From the NCBI GenBank assembly GCA_032768795.1, contig CP136490.1, forward strand, positions 4,216,001-4,280,000: 64,000 bases of DNA. Direction: 5' to 3'. A model generated the notes under the pieces. That model had not been told where the DNA came from, ran no database searches, and worked only from the letters and a program-made list of their open reading frames with translations. The first letter of the stretch is position 1, and each line of letters opens with the position of its first letter. The position numbers and the translations under genes are program-made. Source of the stretch: Tremella fuciformis. Lineage: Eukaryota > Basidiomycota > Tremellomycetes > Tremellales > Tremellaceae. Of the stretch, positions 44,293-54,795 are shown piece by piece.

Positions 44293-45109
44293 CAGGAGCG
44301 CAGTAACTTTAATTTTGATAGTCAGACCTTTGCAAGAGGATAGTCTGAGTCGCCAACGCCTCTCAGTACTTAGGACGCGGCAAGTCTTCTCTCTCAATCT
44401 AGCCGCTTGAGGTGTCCGGAGCCCCTTCCGCTGTTTGTGATATTACTGCTTTGCGATTCCCGAATAGCTTGATCTGCGCAAAATCATTTGCTCTCTCCCT
44501 GCCTCTCCCCAATTACCTGCCCTGTACTACACGAGAGGACACAGCAAAAGACGGCTGTATTTCAGGACTTCCACACACGAGCTGTACAATGTAAAAGAGG
44601 GCTTCCAAAAAATAGGACTTCTGGCGCGCTGTGAATGATTTCAGGGGAGTCGGGCGCATCTCGCACATGATGGCGAGGTACACGAGCCTGCTTGTGGCAT
44701 GGCGGGGCATGCGATCCATCTGCGCAGATTGATATTTATGAGACTGCACTCACTCACAGGGTGTGTCGGAAGGCACGGAGACACTTCTGGGATGATCCCA
44801 ACTCGAGACTTTCATCCGTTGTGGCGGACTCCTTGCCACCGTACTCGACAAAGCTGGCTTCGTCATTTGCTTCGTGAGTTGAGGGTGAGTTCCTGACGAC
44901 GCCCATAGCGGGCAATACAGGTGTGTACATATATATGTGCATGTAAAAGAAGTCGTACGAACAGTCAAATCCATTCGAGGTGAATTCGCATTGCAAGGTA
45001 TGTATAGACACAGGGCGGCCATCTTGAATGGACAAACAGTAGAATGTGAGGCTACCCCTGGAGCTTCGAGACTTGCTGTACGTACAGTATGGTCAAGATA
45101 TAATTGAGC
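44293..45109. other. Intergenic spacer in array 2
   Basis: 817 bp without a supported gene. A 12-bp perfect palindrome CTGTACGTACAG at 45076-45087 lies about 25 bp past the stop of the frameshifted member, and a TACATATATATGTGCATGTA run lies near 44928-44946. Confidence 0.3.
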
Positions 45110-45855
45110 TTAGCCGGAGCCACGGGGACCACGGGATCGCTTCGAGCCATGGGGGCTGGAAGGATTACCTCCTGTACCGGGCCCCCTTTTAGCAGAACGC
45201 GTGCTGGATACAGCCCTTGTGCCGGGCGATGCGCTCTGTAAGGTCTGCTCCTTCCCTCCCTTCCCCTTTCGAGAGGCAGAGGTAGATTCCGCGAATCGAA
45301 ACTCAGGGATGCAGACGGAATAAGCACCAGGGCCGCTGAGAGCCTTTTGGAGGTCCTCACTCATCGTCTGAACCTTCTCGGCATCGGGAAAAGTTCCTTG
45401 CAGTCGCCATTCACTTGACTCTTCTTGCGTTGGGTCTGTAACTAGCCGTTTCCATTTGACATCAGAAACAACCGAAAACTCGATGTCTTGTCTTGCCTTG
45501 GAAATCGCCGATACAGATCCGTCTGCAGTTTCTCTTTTATTCCCTCAGTGGCAGTGGCAGAGGAAAAGTCTGTCCTCGATCGAGAATCTCGGACCTGCTT
45601 GAGAACCGTGCGGAACGCATCTTCGACCTGCTGCTGCGCTCCCCCTAGACGTTGTGCATTTGGACCAATCCTCTTGAAGAATGCCACGCTCAACGTCGGA
45701 GCAATACACACGTCTTCTCCTCCTTCCTCGTCGCCTTCGTCGCTCACTTTGGTAAATCCAATGTGCAGAACAGAATGCCAATGCTTGTCAGTGTCCTTGG
45801 GATGGTCGTTGGTGACCGTCTTCGTCGCATTCTTGACTGACTGGTCCATATTCAC
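45110..45855 (-). pseudogene. Orphan protein, array 2 member 3, frameshifted
   Basis: The first frame runs from 45855 and stops at 45442. It contains the strand block HWHSVLHIGFT and helical region (AQQQVEDAFRTVLKQV) of the family. The expected next block, IEFSVVSDVKWKRL followed by SEWRLQG, lies in another frame that continues to 45110 and ends AYSVCIPEFRFAES, like the final strand of the other members. The two frames meet at about 45488-45500, where a 5-bp unit CAAGA is present twice in tandem. One unit fewer would make the frame continuous. No plausible intron fits this spot. So this copy is broken by a 5-bp tandem duplication unless rescued by frameshifting or a sequence error. Confidence 0.65.
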
Positions 45856-46738
45856 GTAGTGACCCGCTCGGAGGGATTCCCGTGGCGGAGGGATGGGGTA
45901 CTTCGTGGAATGTGGGAGTACTGGAAGAGGGAGGATGGGAGGAGTGGAGAAAAAGCAGCGCCATTTTAAGGCTTGGACCTACGAAGCGTAAGAGAAATGG
46001 CCAGCCAGATCGCAGCTCCATTGTTACCGGGAAAGGCCACTGACCACTCCTTTGCATTCCTTGCGACTCTGCGCTCAACCTCCTCTTCGCTTCTTGGCGA
46101 GCCTCCTCTGTGCGCGATTGCCACTGGAGACGAGAGCACAGCTGCAGAGCGTCGGACTCTGCGCGGAGAATGTCGGAATGAGTACTTAGAATAGCTCGCA
46201 AATGCAGTCTTTCGCACTCGGTGGGCATCTCAAGCTGTTCTTTCGGAGTGATCAACGAGAGTATATGTGCTCCCCTCCTTCCTGTCCTCAGGGCTTCTGA
46301 GCCTTTTGTCCCCCCACTTCCGCCCCTCTTTTTCCGCCGCTGCGGAAGCCGATCTCCAGCATAACAGCATGACATCGCTGCGACCTTCTCCTGCGACGCA
46401 TTACCCTGCAGCTGAGAGAATGACCAACCTCAATAATGCCCGCATCCATTGAAATCCAACAGTACGAAGACACTTGCCGGGGCCACATTTTCAGGTAGAC
46501 CTGCACTCTTGAGTGAAAACAGCAGTACACATCTTGTGCGAACACATAAAAAGATGTGTACGGGCGTGTTTAGTATTGGAGTCGTCTTCAGCGAAGGCGG
46601 GCGGAATGCACACTATAGCAAGAGCACAGCGAACAGGGCATGCATATGTACAGTACAACCATCTTCGCACTCGCCCCATTGCGCCAAACAGCGGTCCCCC
46701 CGAGAAGATAGAGAGCTCGACTAGAAGTAGGGGACTGA
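45856..46738. other. Intergenic spacer in array 2 with one doubtful small frame
   Basis: 883 bp. A minus-strand frame from 46228 (MPTECERLHL) downwards has an amphipathic, coding-like stretch (SRTEEARQEAKRRLSAESQG) and an intron-like GTCAGT...CTTAC...TAG segment behind it (about 46046-45977). It may be an upstream exon of the frameshifted member or an unrelated small gene. It does not match the array family and I do not call it. Confidence 0.25.
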
Positions 46739-47479
46739 CTATCTCGAGCGCGCGGAGGCCCCCCCGCTGACCCCATCGCGATGGCGATTTGGGTTCACGT
46801 AGTAGCGCCCAGGAGTGACTGACACGACGAGGTATTGATAGACCTCTTTGCATTGACTCAGCTGAGAGTCAGCTTGCGGTTGAAAATTCGAGCTATCGGA
46901 GGGTTTATCCGAGAGCTCATCAACCGCCGAGGACATATTGGTGATAGACGGTGAGCTCTGAGCCCTAGAATGAGGAGTTGCAGGTGTTAGCGTTTTAAGA
47001 CCCCAACCAGCAGGTCCTCCTACGAAAGTCCATCCGTGCTGCTGCAGCTGACTTGAGATCTGCCGAACATCTTCGAACTCTGAATGGGATAAAACGATAA
47101 ACGAAGTGTTTCGGTACTTTTTCTTGAGAGCAGACATGCAGAACTGCGTAAGGTCGTCGCCGATCATTTCACGGAGCTCTTGGGGGTGGTCTGAATCTAT
47201 CCGACGGTTTGTGAAAAAGGCTTCAACGGTTTTTTTGATGAAGGAGGCATCCTGAACTCTGGAGTCATAGCCACCATTTTGCTCAAAACAAGCCAAGTTG
47301 TAATGAACGTCGGCTTGACACGCGACGTCCTCCCCTGGCCTGAAGTTGTCCCTTATCGGTACGAGGCGATGCATGTTGAGAAAATATTGACGCTTGACTG
47401 TTCGTTCGTCGGAGAAGTGCAGTGCACTTAGCTTACTTTTCCAGTCTTCAAACGGCTGGTCAGTTGGAACTGCACTCAT
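46739..47479 (-). CDS. Orphan protein, array 2 member 4
   Basis: Intronless, 246 aa from MSAVPTDQ. I prefer this ATG at 47479 (context CACAATGAG) over 47569, because the upstream ATGs overlap a TATA-like sequence at 47568-47573. The upstream start would add a hydrophobic stretch (GFLKLFLPLAFLWQI) resembling a signal anchor. Layout: strand region QYFLNMHRLV, helices (IKKTVEAFFTNRRI; DDLTQFCMSALKKKY), strand block SFIVLSHSEFEDVR ending HGWTFVGG, a Ser-rich linker, then VYQYLVVSVTPG. The helix-strand-W order matches member 1 although identity is low. No known domain seen. Confidence 0.68.
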   Translation of the reverse strand: MSAVPTDQPFEDWKSKLSALHFSDERTVKRQYFLNMHRLVPIRDNFRPGEDVACQADVHYNLACFEQNGGYDSRVQDASFIKKTVEAFFTNRRIDSDHPQELREMIGDDLTQFCMSALKKKYRNTSFIVLSHSEFEDVRQISSQLQQHGWTFVGGPAGWGLKTLTPATPHSRAQSSPSITNMSSAVDELSDKPSDSSNFQPQADSQLSQCKEVYQYLVVSVTPGRYYVNPNRHRDGVSGGASARSR

Positions 47480-48827
47480 TGTGATCTGCCAGAGAAAAGC
47501 GAGTGGCAAGAACAGCTTCAGAAAGCCCGGAAATGATTGACTTGGGGACCGCCACCTCGCCCTCATCATATACTTGAAGCCCTCTTACATGAACCTATGC
47601 AGTCCTTACACCTCTACCCCTGGAACTCTCAAGGGAGACCTGCTGGTCCTTCATGCTTCTGCTTGTATGGCAGCAGAGATCGAAGAAGACCGAGGAGTCG
47701 ACGAAGCCGTGTCATGAAGTAAGAGCCTCTGACGTCGCAAGGATGAAGTCGAGGAACGATTCCAAATAAATCGACGGCCTTCTCTCAACCCACTCCATAT
47801 TCCTTCTCGTCCTGATTGAGGAAGGGGATGTCGGAGACCACAGTCAGGGTTATTTGGCACTCCACTCCCCCCGGTCCGTCTGCCCGAGAGACCAGCCTTC
47901 GCCGGCCTCTTCAAGGAGCGGGGTTGAAGCCTTGACTGATCTGTAATGTGTTTCAACCGCGGGGACCATCTACTTTGCGGTCCGTGCGCTGAGACATTCC
48001 ACCGCTGAAAGCTGGACATTGATACGGTCCTTTCAACTGTGAAGAGACTGAGCAAGCGGTGATGTTAGATATAGCAGAGGAGCTTTGATTGGGTAAAGCG
48101 AGGTACGGATGCCATTGGATGCGCGGTCCAGCGTGTCTCAAATAGCAACGGAGCACTTCGCATGACATGGGCTGATGAAGACCTCCAGCAGACAGACTGG
48201 TCCGTGAGGCACAGGTATACCTGTTTTCGCCAAGCTAAAGGAAGCTAAAGGATGTATACGTCGGGTGGGGAAATCGATATACAGAGTACGCCTAATGGGG
48301 CGTCTATCAGGGGTGTATTGAGGGTACGAAGTGATGTGGAAAAAGCGAGAATACCTCCAGCTAAATGTCCTAGAGCTCTTGCGGGAGACTGGCCACCCTT
48401 GTCGGAAACAGACTTTATCAGACCAAACCCTGGCGAGTATGAATGCCAAGGGTGGAAGCTCTGTGTGAATCACAATCACCGCGAGGGAGTTTCACTCCCA
48501 GACGGAAGACTTCGGCGGCTGCCTTTTCGTGGTGGTATGTATACCAGACGGTGCACCGGACCGTGCGCCTGAGAGGCGCTCCTTAAACCGTTCGCCTTGT
48601 GCAATTCTGCGGCTACCGGGTGCAGTGACAGGCTGCAAGCTTGGGCCCGACACGCTGCTGATCGTGGAAGGAGCAGCAATGCCTTTGCCCGACAGCAGAA
48701 CGAGGCAATTCACTTTGTCAACGCGTATGGTGAAATTCGACTCGATCCCGTCCGTCTGCTCGTCGGCAAAGGTAGACATATTCCCCGGACCCGTCCCAGC
48801 CCCCGAATTCGCCATCCACTGATACTG
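47480..48827. other. Intergenic region
   Basis: 1.35 kb. Contains the promoter of member 4 (TATA-like element at 47568-47573). A minus-strand frame at 48815-48492 has no family resemblance and no domain. No RNA gene seen. Confidence 0.3.
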
Positions 48828-49034
48828 TTAAGCACTCGAAGCATCAGTCTTGGCCTTGAAGAGCCACAGGTGGCGATTACTGTAAGCCTGTGTTCGCGAT
48901 GGGGTCCTGGCCCGTTTGATTAGATTCCACTCGGGATTGTCCCGCAGAGTGTCGGATGCAGTGAGCGCTTGCCAGTTAGAGGCAGATACGACGTGAATCT
49001 CAGACGTGAAGTTCGAAGTGATGGATTGCTTCAT
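48828..49034 (-). pseudogene. Orphan array 2 member 5, C-terminal remnant
   Basis: A 68-codon frame containing EIHVVSASNWQAL followed by PEWNLIKRA and a last strand HLWLFKAKTD, the same order as the second half of the other array members. The N-terminal strand and helices are absent. The frame opens 33 bp downstream of the stop codon of the R3H/G-patch gene on the same strand, leaving no room for the missing half, so it looks like a copy truncated at its 5' end. It could still be expressed as a short protein from 49034. Confidence 0.5.
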
Positions 49035-49066
49035 GTCAGAAGGCTATGCTCAGTCCACCTTGTGCT

Positions 49067-51919
49067 TCATCGTGATGTGTACGCGGCATATGCTCCCAGG
49101 CCAGTCTTGGTATTCTTCACGACGGCGACGATCCTGGCAATCAGCTACCTGCGGCCCCATCCTTGCGCGAATGACTGACGGGACATCGAGACCTCCTTCC
49201 GTTCGTCCGATCCGTGCGCCCTCGGCCCAGCTTTATGTCAGCATCGAACCGGTCGGCTCTGTCGAGGCAGCTCACCCCATCTTGCTGAGCAGTTTATGGC
49301 CAATATTGTCCATACCGATCCGGTCCGCGCCCTCCCCCACTAGATCTCCTTCTCGGTGGCGCACGCTGGAACCCGCATCCCGTGGTGAACCCGTCTTGGC
49401 TTTCTTCCCTACTTTGCCTAGCTTGCCGCCCCTACTGTAGAGGGTTTTGTAGAAAAGGCCACCACTGAAGTTGCTGGCATGCAATAGCTTTTCAAGTCTC
49501 CTCTCGTCTACATCTCGCCCAGAACGAGCGGTCTTCATCAGTATTCTGAATCATGAACATGCCAAACAAGCAGTCTGGTGGGAGACTCACGTAAATCGCT
49601 GTTTGCCCGAGCCGCGAGACTTAGATTTCAGATCATAGCACTCGGCGATCATGTGCACCTTCATCCGCCCTTCTTTGTCCATGGGAGGGAGGCTGAAAGT
49701 GGTCTTGCCCACGTCGGCGAGAAAAGCGCGGATACTTTCGTCCAATGACGATAAGTGCAGATCCTTGCCGCCCATGCTGCCGTACTTGCCACCGGGCCCA
49801 TCAGCGTCGTCGTCGGACTCATCGAACATTTCGGCAATCTCTGTGGCTGAAGCGGGGATGAGATGTGCGACATCGACCTGATGAAGCATGCCCTTGCCCC
49901 TCCGTTTGCGCGAGCTGGGATATGGGTCGACTTCAAGCATCATGCGCTCTAGCGCGCGCTGCTCACGCCGAGCAGCTTTCTTTTGGCGGTCTTTCTCCCA
50001 CTGAGCGGCGAGTTCTGGTGCGAGATGCTTTCCCTTGTCCTTGTTCTTTTTGGCTGGTGCTAAAAACACATCAGTCAAAAACATTCAGACCAAGCGACGG
50101 GCCTACCGAGACCCCATCCATCATCCCCAAAGTCGCCTGTCTCAATGGAGGTGAACAATGCGTTGCGTGATTTGCGTTGTTTGAATCCTATCCCACTGGT
50201 CTCCAAGGCATCTTGCATATTGCGGATGAACCAGTCTTCGTCGGTGACCTTCCACCCGCCATCGTCTTCGTCATCGTCATCACTGCTCGAGATCTGCTCC
50301 AATGGCATGTCGTTGAAAGCGTCCAGGTCGAGCTGGCCTAAGGCCGACGAGGACTCAGATCCCGACCCGAAAGCATCCTGATCTTCATCCACAGTGTCCT
50401 CGGATTCCTCGTTGACGCCTACGTCGCGTTCGGCAGCGATTGCAAGGGCCTTCACGTCGAGCCTGACATCCTCGATTTCTTCTCCCTCCTCACTTTCCTC
50501 GCTTTCATTCAGATGGTTAAGAACGCCGTCGCTGCTCTCACTATCTTGGGCATTGAGCAATGTTCCGGCCAAGTAGTCTCGCAACACCTCCACATCCAGC
50601 TCGGGATCCTCGTCCATGCCCATATTCATCTCGATGACCTTCTGCGGGGGACCGTCGCTTCCCCAGTCGATATCTGAGCCATAATCGATCCCTGCCGGCT
50701 GGCGTTGTTGAGCGTTCTTGGTTTTCCGCTTCTCTCGCTTCTGCGCTTTCCGCTGCTTTCTGCTGAGAGTGTGTGGCTCTTGCCGGGTCCCTTCAGATAG
50801 CGGTGGCGGCATCAGGATTGGCGAGGCCGCGCGCTTCTCGAAAGCGGGAAGAGAAATCGGTTGCGGCTGAGGGTAAGACCGCGGCTGATAGATGAATTCA
50901 TCGTCATCCGATGAGATTACGGGCGAGTGTGACCCGAGCGGCATGGACGGCAAGGCTGTATATGAAGGCCCTGCCACGGGTTCCGATGGAGTGGTGTCGA
51001 TGTAGAAGAGGTCTTCGATGGCGGCAGGCGGCGCCTCGTCATCCATTGCGGGTTGAGAAGCGGACAGACCTGTCTTTGTGAAGTCAAAGCGGCCAATGAT
51101 AATCGCTGGGGCCTCGTCTTCCATTGAGGTGACACGACCCGGCGACTTCTGCGCTACTGGCACGGTCTCAACAAGGGTCGCAGCCGTATCCACCATCGTC
51201 TCCGTAGTTTCCGCCTCCTCGACGGGCTGAGTATTCTCCTTTCCAACAGCCAAGTGCAGCTCCTCGACTGACTCGTTAGCTGAGTTTGGCAGATCACCCG
51301 TCCCAGACTCACTCTCTGGCTTCCTATCGTCCACCTCACCATCCTTGAAAAGCTCTCCTGCTTTGACGAACAAGGGCGCCCCCTTCCTTCCCCCATAAGT
51401 ATCACCGTCGGTCTGAAGCCGGTGTCGAGGATTACCGTGAAAGCCTAGACCAGTAACGGGCGTGGCCGAACCCGATGGCCCCGCCGAAGGAAGCTGGGCA
51501 TCTCCCAAGCGAGCACCAAGCCCCTGGAAACGACCACGGCCTCTGCCTGTGCCTCGCGGCGTGAACGCCCCACGACCTCGACCTCGCGCTGCATCGGACG
51601 GTGTCCCAGGCTGCTCAGGTCGATCCGGGCCAAAAGGAGCCACGTTGAAGCCTGAACCTCAGCTCTTTGGTACGAATGCTGAGTAATCTGACTGACCCTC
51701 CATCTTTGAGTAGCCCTGTTTGTTCACCGCGGCGTAGTCGAATGGCACATTCGAATAGTCTGCCTTTCTGCCGCCACCGCCTCCAGGCGGACCACCTCGT
51801 CCACGCCCACCGCCTCGCGGAGGCGTACCTCTGGCAGCCCCTCTGGCCCCTCTACCACCTCGTCCCCTTCCTCTCGGCCCTCCCACATTGAGGAAGTCGT
51901 GGAACGACTCGCGTCCCAT
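49067..51919 (-). CDS. SQS1: R3H and G-patch domain protein (Sqs1-like)
   Basis: Six exons (51919-51697, 51651-50107, 50059-49591, 49545-49276, 49230-49180, 49133-49067) give 874 aa. The N-terminus is RGG-rich (GGPRGRGRGGRGARG, then a second RGR-rich stretch after intron 1), typical of RNA binding. A long acidic disordered region follows (several Asp/Glu/Ser runs). The R3H domain is SLDESIRAFLADVGKTTF with HMIAECYDL. The G-patch is GMDNIGHKLLSKMGWAEG...GLDVPIVAVVKNTKTGLG, split by two introns. G-patch proteins activate DEAH helicases; the yeast Sqs1/Pfa1 protein with this layout works with Prp43 in splicing and ribosome assembly. The last two introns are required to complete the G-patch. Ends GAYAAYTSR. 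Confidence 0.9.
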
Positions 51920-52020
51920 ATCGAACGTGTTTAAGAGTAAAACGACGAAAGAAAGCCAAGATCGAGAAGCAGAAGGTGGAGGTTGAGATGACGATTAGAC
52001 GCGTTGCCAAAGTCATGCAT

Positions 52021-53686
52021 TTATGGCTCGGGTCCGAGCAGATCTCTCTCGACTATAGTAGCACCAGATGACTGACTCTGTTGCAATTTCTCCTCCTGCC
52101 GGAGCGCCTCCTCCACGATCTCGACAGCGCGCCCGACTTCCGAGAACGTATTGTACAAGACAACGGGACTGAGGCGGATCACGCTTGGCCGTCTCTCATC
52201 TCCTACCAAGCCCATATCCAGCATGCGTGCAAATACTCTCTCCATCGCTCCTTCAGGCGTGATGAACAAGGACAGCTGTGTGCCCCGCCACGGGGCTGCG
52301 GGCGAAATGATCTTGAAGCCCACTTTGTTGTCGGCCTTACCGGGTGGGATGTAGTATTTGCTCGATTGAAGCAAAGTCTCCAGAGTGTCGGTTAGACGTA
52401 TGCCCTTACGTCTCATGTTGCTAAATCCTGCCTTCTCGATCAACTCCAAAGTCGCCAGCAAAGGTATCGAAGAGAACACTGGTGTGCACGAATGTTGATA
52501 CCCCTTCGCACCGGGAGTGGGTTGGAACGTCGGACGCATCTGAAAGCGAGAGACCGGATCATTGCCCCACCACCCTGCGAGTCTGTTCCTCAGCTCTGAT
52601 AAGCGCCTGGCGAATGTGACTGACCTTCTCCCCGCGTCGTCGAGTCCTGTCCGGATGAACATGCCTCCTATCGCTGCAGGACCAGCATTCAAGTATCTGA
52701 TTATCAGACGAAGCGCAATCAGATTCGGATGACCAACTTGTAGGTGCACCAAACGGCAAAGTCGACTTCCCATTCGTCCAACTTGACATCGACATTCCCT
52801 GATCCATGTGCAAGATCGAGGCCAAGCAGTGCCCCGATCTCATGCGTCTTCTTCGATATTGGCGGGATGTCAAAAAGCTGACCAGTATAGTATTGGACGA
52901 GTGGCAGCCAGACCACAGCAATCTGAGATTCAGCTCAGAAGAAAGCCACCATCAGAGAACTGACCTCATCTCCGTGCTTCGTCAAGGTCTCAAGGATGTT
53001 GTCTGTCCGCAAGGTCTCCTCTCCGTCTCTGGGCACAAGCGGTATGATAGCCTCGCGTATCTGCTCCTCGCTCAAGACGGCGTCGTGCAGTCGAGGATGC
53101 GAATGTACGGCGTACCGATCGTGAGCAATGATACAAGTACACAGTTCAATCAACCTACCCAATCGCTGGGAAAGCTACCTTGCTCGATGACAATCTTCCA
53201 CCGTTTGCTCGTGGGCCGGTAGAAGCTCGTGAAGAGATTATGCAGGTTGCTGGTCAACGTGGAGGTATGTGCTATCTCTTCTTCTTGTGCACCAAGAAGC
53301 TTGGCCAGCTTGGGCGTCAGGGGTTCGTCGACATGCTTCCATGGCCGTTTGTGGGGGTGGGAGAAGTGGCCTGTGACAGCGCTGCACGTCAGCTGCGGTG
53401 TTGAATGAAGAAATCATCTACTCACCTGGATGACCACACATCGAGCTCTTCTATCATGTGCTGTCTTGCTTTCTTGGCCAAGAGTCCCAGACTGTTGCCG
53501 CAGAAATAGATAGCTTCGCCCTCTGACTCATCAGCCACTCGTCTTTGGTGGTTGCGGCGATTGACCTGCCGAACCGCCACACGCCTTGGTAGTGGGAATC
53601 TCAAATTCCGCTCGAGTCCAGTTGAGCGCATCCTCAGCGTCCCATTGTGCCAACTGGGCGCGCGTCGGTACAGCAGCGGTCGTCAT
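52021..53686 (-). CDS. BNA5: Kynureninase
   Basis: PLP enzyme that splits kynurenine or 3-hydroxykynurenine in the tryptophan-to-NAD pathway. Exons: 53686-53566, 53522-53426, 53381 to about 53162, from about 53117 to 52965, 52922-52738 and 52696-52021, about 483 aa. Motifs: EAIYFCGNSLGL, the segment STLTSNLHNLF, EQGSFPSD, LVPRDGEETLRTDNI, LDLAHGSGN (cofactor-binding Asp), WCTYKYLNAGP (the PLP lysine) and RLAGWWGNDP. One junction is abnormal: GSFPSD and RYAVHSHPRL are 44 nt apart in different frames, and no AG acceptor exists between them. The 44-nt gap is flanked by CGAT on both sides. Either a non-AG intron or a frame-breaking insertion is present here. Confidence 0.88.
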
Positions 53687-54024
53687 GCTGCAGATGATGC
53701 TGAAAAGAGCTCTGCCTATCGATGCCTCGTAGAGTCTGGTCCACCTCCACCGCGTTTGATACGGAAAGGAACATCGGCCAGAGAGGTTTATTACACGTCA
53801 TTCGGAGCCTGGAAGAGACGGATTTGCCCGATCAGGCAACTCGGCCGATGACCCTATTGTTGTTGACCAGATGTCTTATTGTTCAAGAGCTTCTCTGCTC
53901 GCTCGTATTGTCCGTCCGTGGAACAGCAGAGACTCATATACGATGCACCGTCCACCCACGCTCTCCCTCTGGCTCATCACCTTCTCACATTTTCTCTCGC
54001 TGACAGCTCGAAAGGCTCTTCAGC
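53687..54024. promoter_or_regulatory. Divergent promoter region, kynureninase / CFEM-like gene
   Basis: 338 bp between divergent starts. The right half is CT-rich on the + strand. No clear TATA box. Confidence 0.3.
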
Positions 54025-54658
54025 ATGTACTCGACGCGCCTCACCATCGTCCTCTCGTCGCTGTTCTCATTCCTGCCGCTGGCACTAGCGACGGCGGCGG
54101 GGCAGTACCATCTGAGTCTCGACACAGACACCTCAGGTACGCTGATGTCAGCTAGCTAGAGGAGGAGAATCAGCTGAAGAGCAGTATGCTTCATGACGTG
54201 CCACGAAGAGGTGTGCAACACGATCACCCGGCCTGATGGAGGGTACAACTCGGCGACGTTCATCTCGATCAACTGCGCCAACCCAGTGAGTTGACTCTGG
54301 ACTCTCACGGGCACTCAGTCCGAAGCGTCCTGTGCTTATATCAGGTCTGGGCAGACTATATGGCGGCGTGCCTCGTCCAGCAATGCAGTTCGCCCGCAGA
54401 CGTGGCGTACGGACAAGAATGGGGACAGCGGTTCTGCAAGAAAGGCGGTGTGGATGTGACCATCACGCTGCCGCAGGCATACATGGACTCGATCAACGGG
54501 ACGTACTTCCAGTGCATCTCCTTATTCGCAAGGCAGGACAGGGCAGGGCTGACGGCAGGTCGGACGGGTATTTGGCGAGCGGGGCATTGTCAAGCCCTCG
54601 GCTGAGCCTGTCGGCTTTAGCTGTGGGCGTCGGAGCAGTGGCCGCCATGCTCGTCTAG
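54025..54658 (+). CDS. Secreted CFEM-like GPI-anchored protein
   Basis: Four exons (54025-54136, 54185-54285, 54345-54511, 54559-54658) give 159 aa. Signal peptide about 1-24 (RLTIVLSSLFSFLPLALATA). The Cys-rich part reads VCFMTCHEEVC, later ISINCANP, then MAACLVQQCSSPADV and QRFC. The C-x3-C-x4-C start and the A-C-x4-C-x-x-x-D...C end resemble the CFEM domain of fungal surface proteins, though I count seven cysteines where a full domain has eight. The C-terminus is hydrophobic (LSALAVGVGAVAAMLV) after small Ser/Gly residues, the form of a GPI-attachment signal. Likely sits on the plasma membrane or wall; haem or iron uptake is known for some CFEM proteins but is not shown here. Confidence 0.8.
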
Positions 54659-54795
54659 ACTTGAGGGAAGGCGGAAGCGAGGAATTATGATAACACACCG
54701 ATGATCAGATACGAGGGGCTTTGGCGACCTGTCCTGTTGTGAGACCAAACATGCATCCTATACGTCTACCGCTCCCTCCCGACCTTACAGTCAGC

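Noticed and set aside
45788..46375. 195-aa minus-strand frame as a gene
   Set aside because: Overlaps the start of array member 3 in another frame; only a short stretch looks coding and no homology is visible.
48492..48815. 107-aa minus-strand frame as an array 2 member
   Set aside because: No strand/W-block pattern of the family and low-complexity composition.
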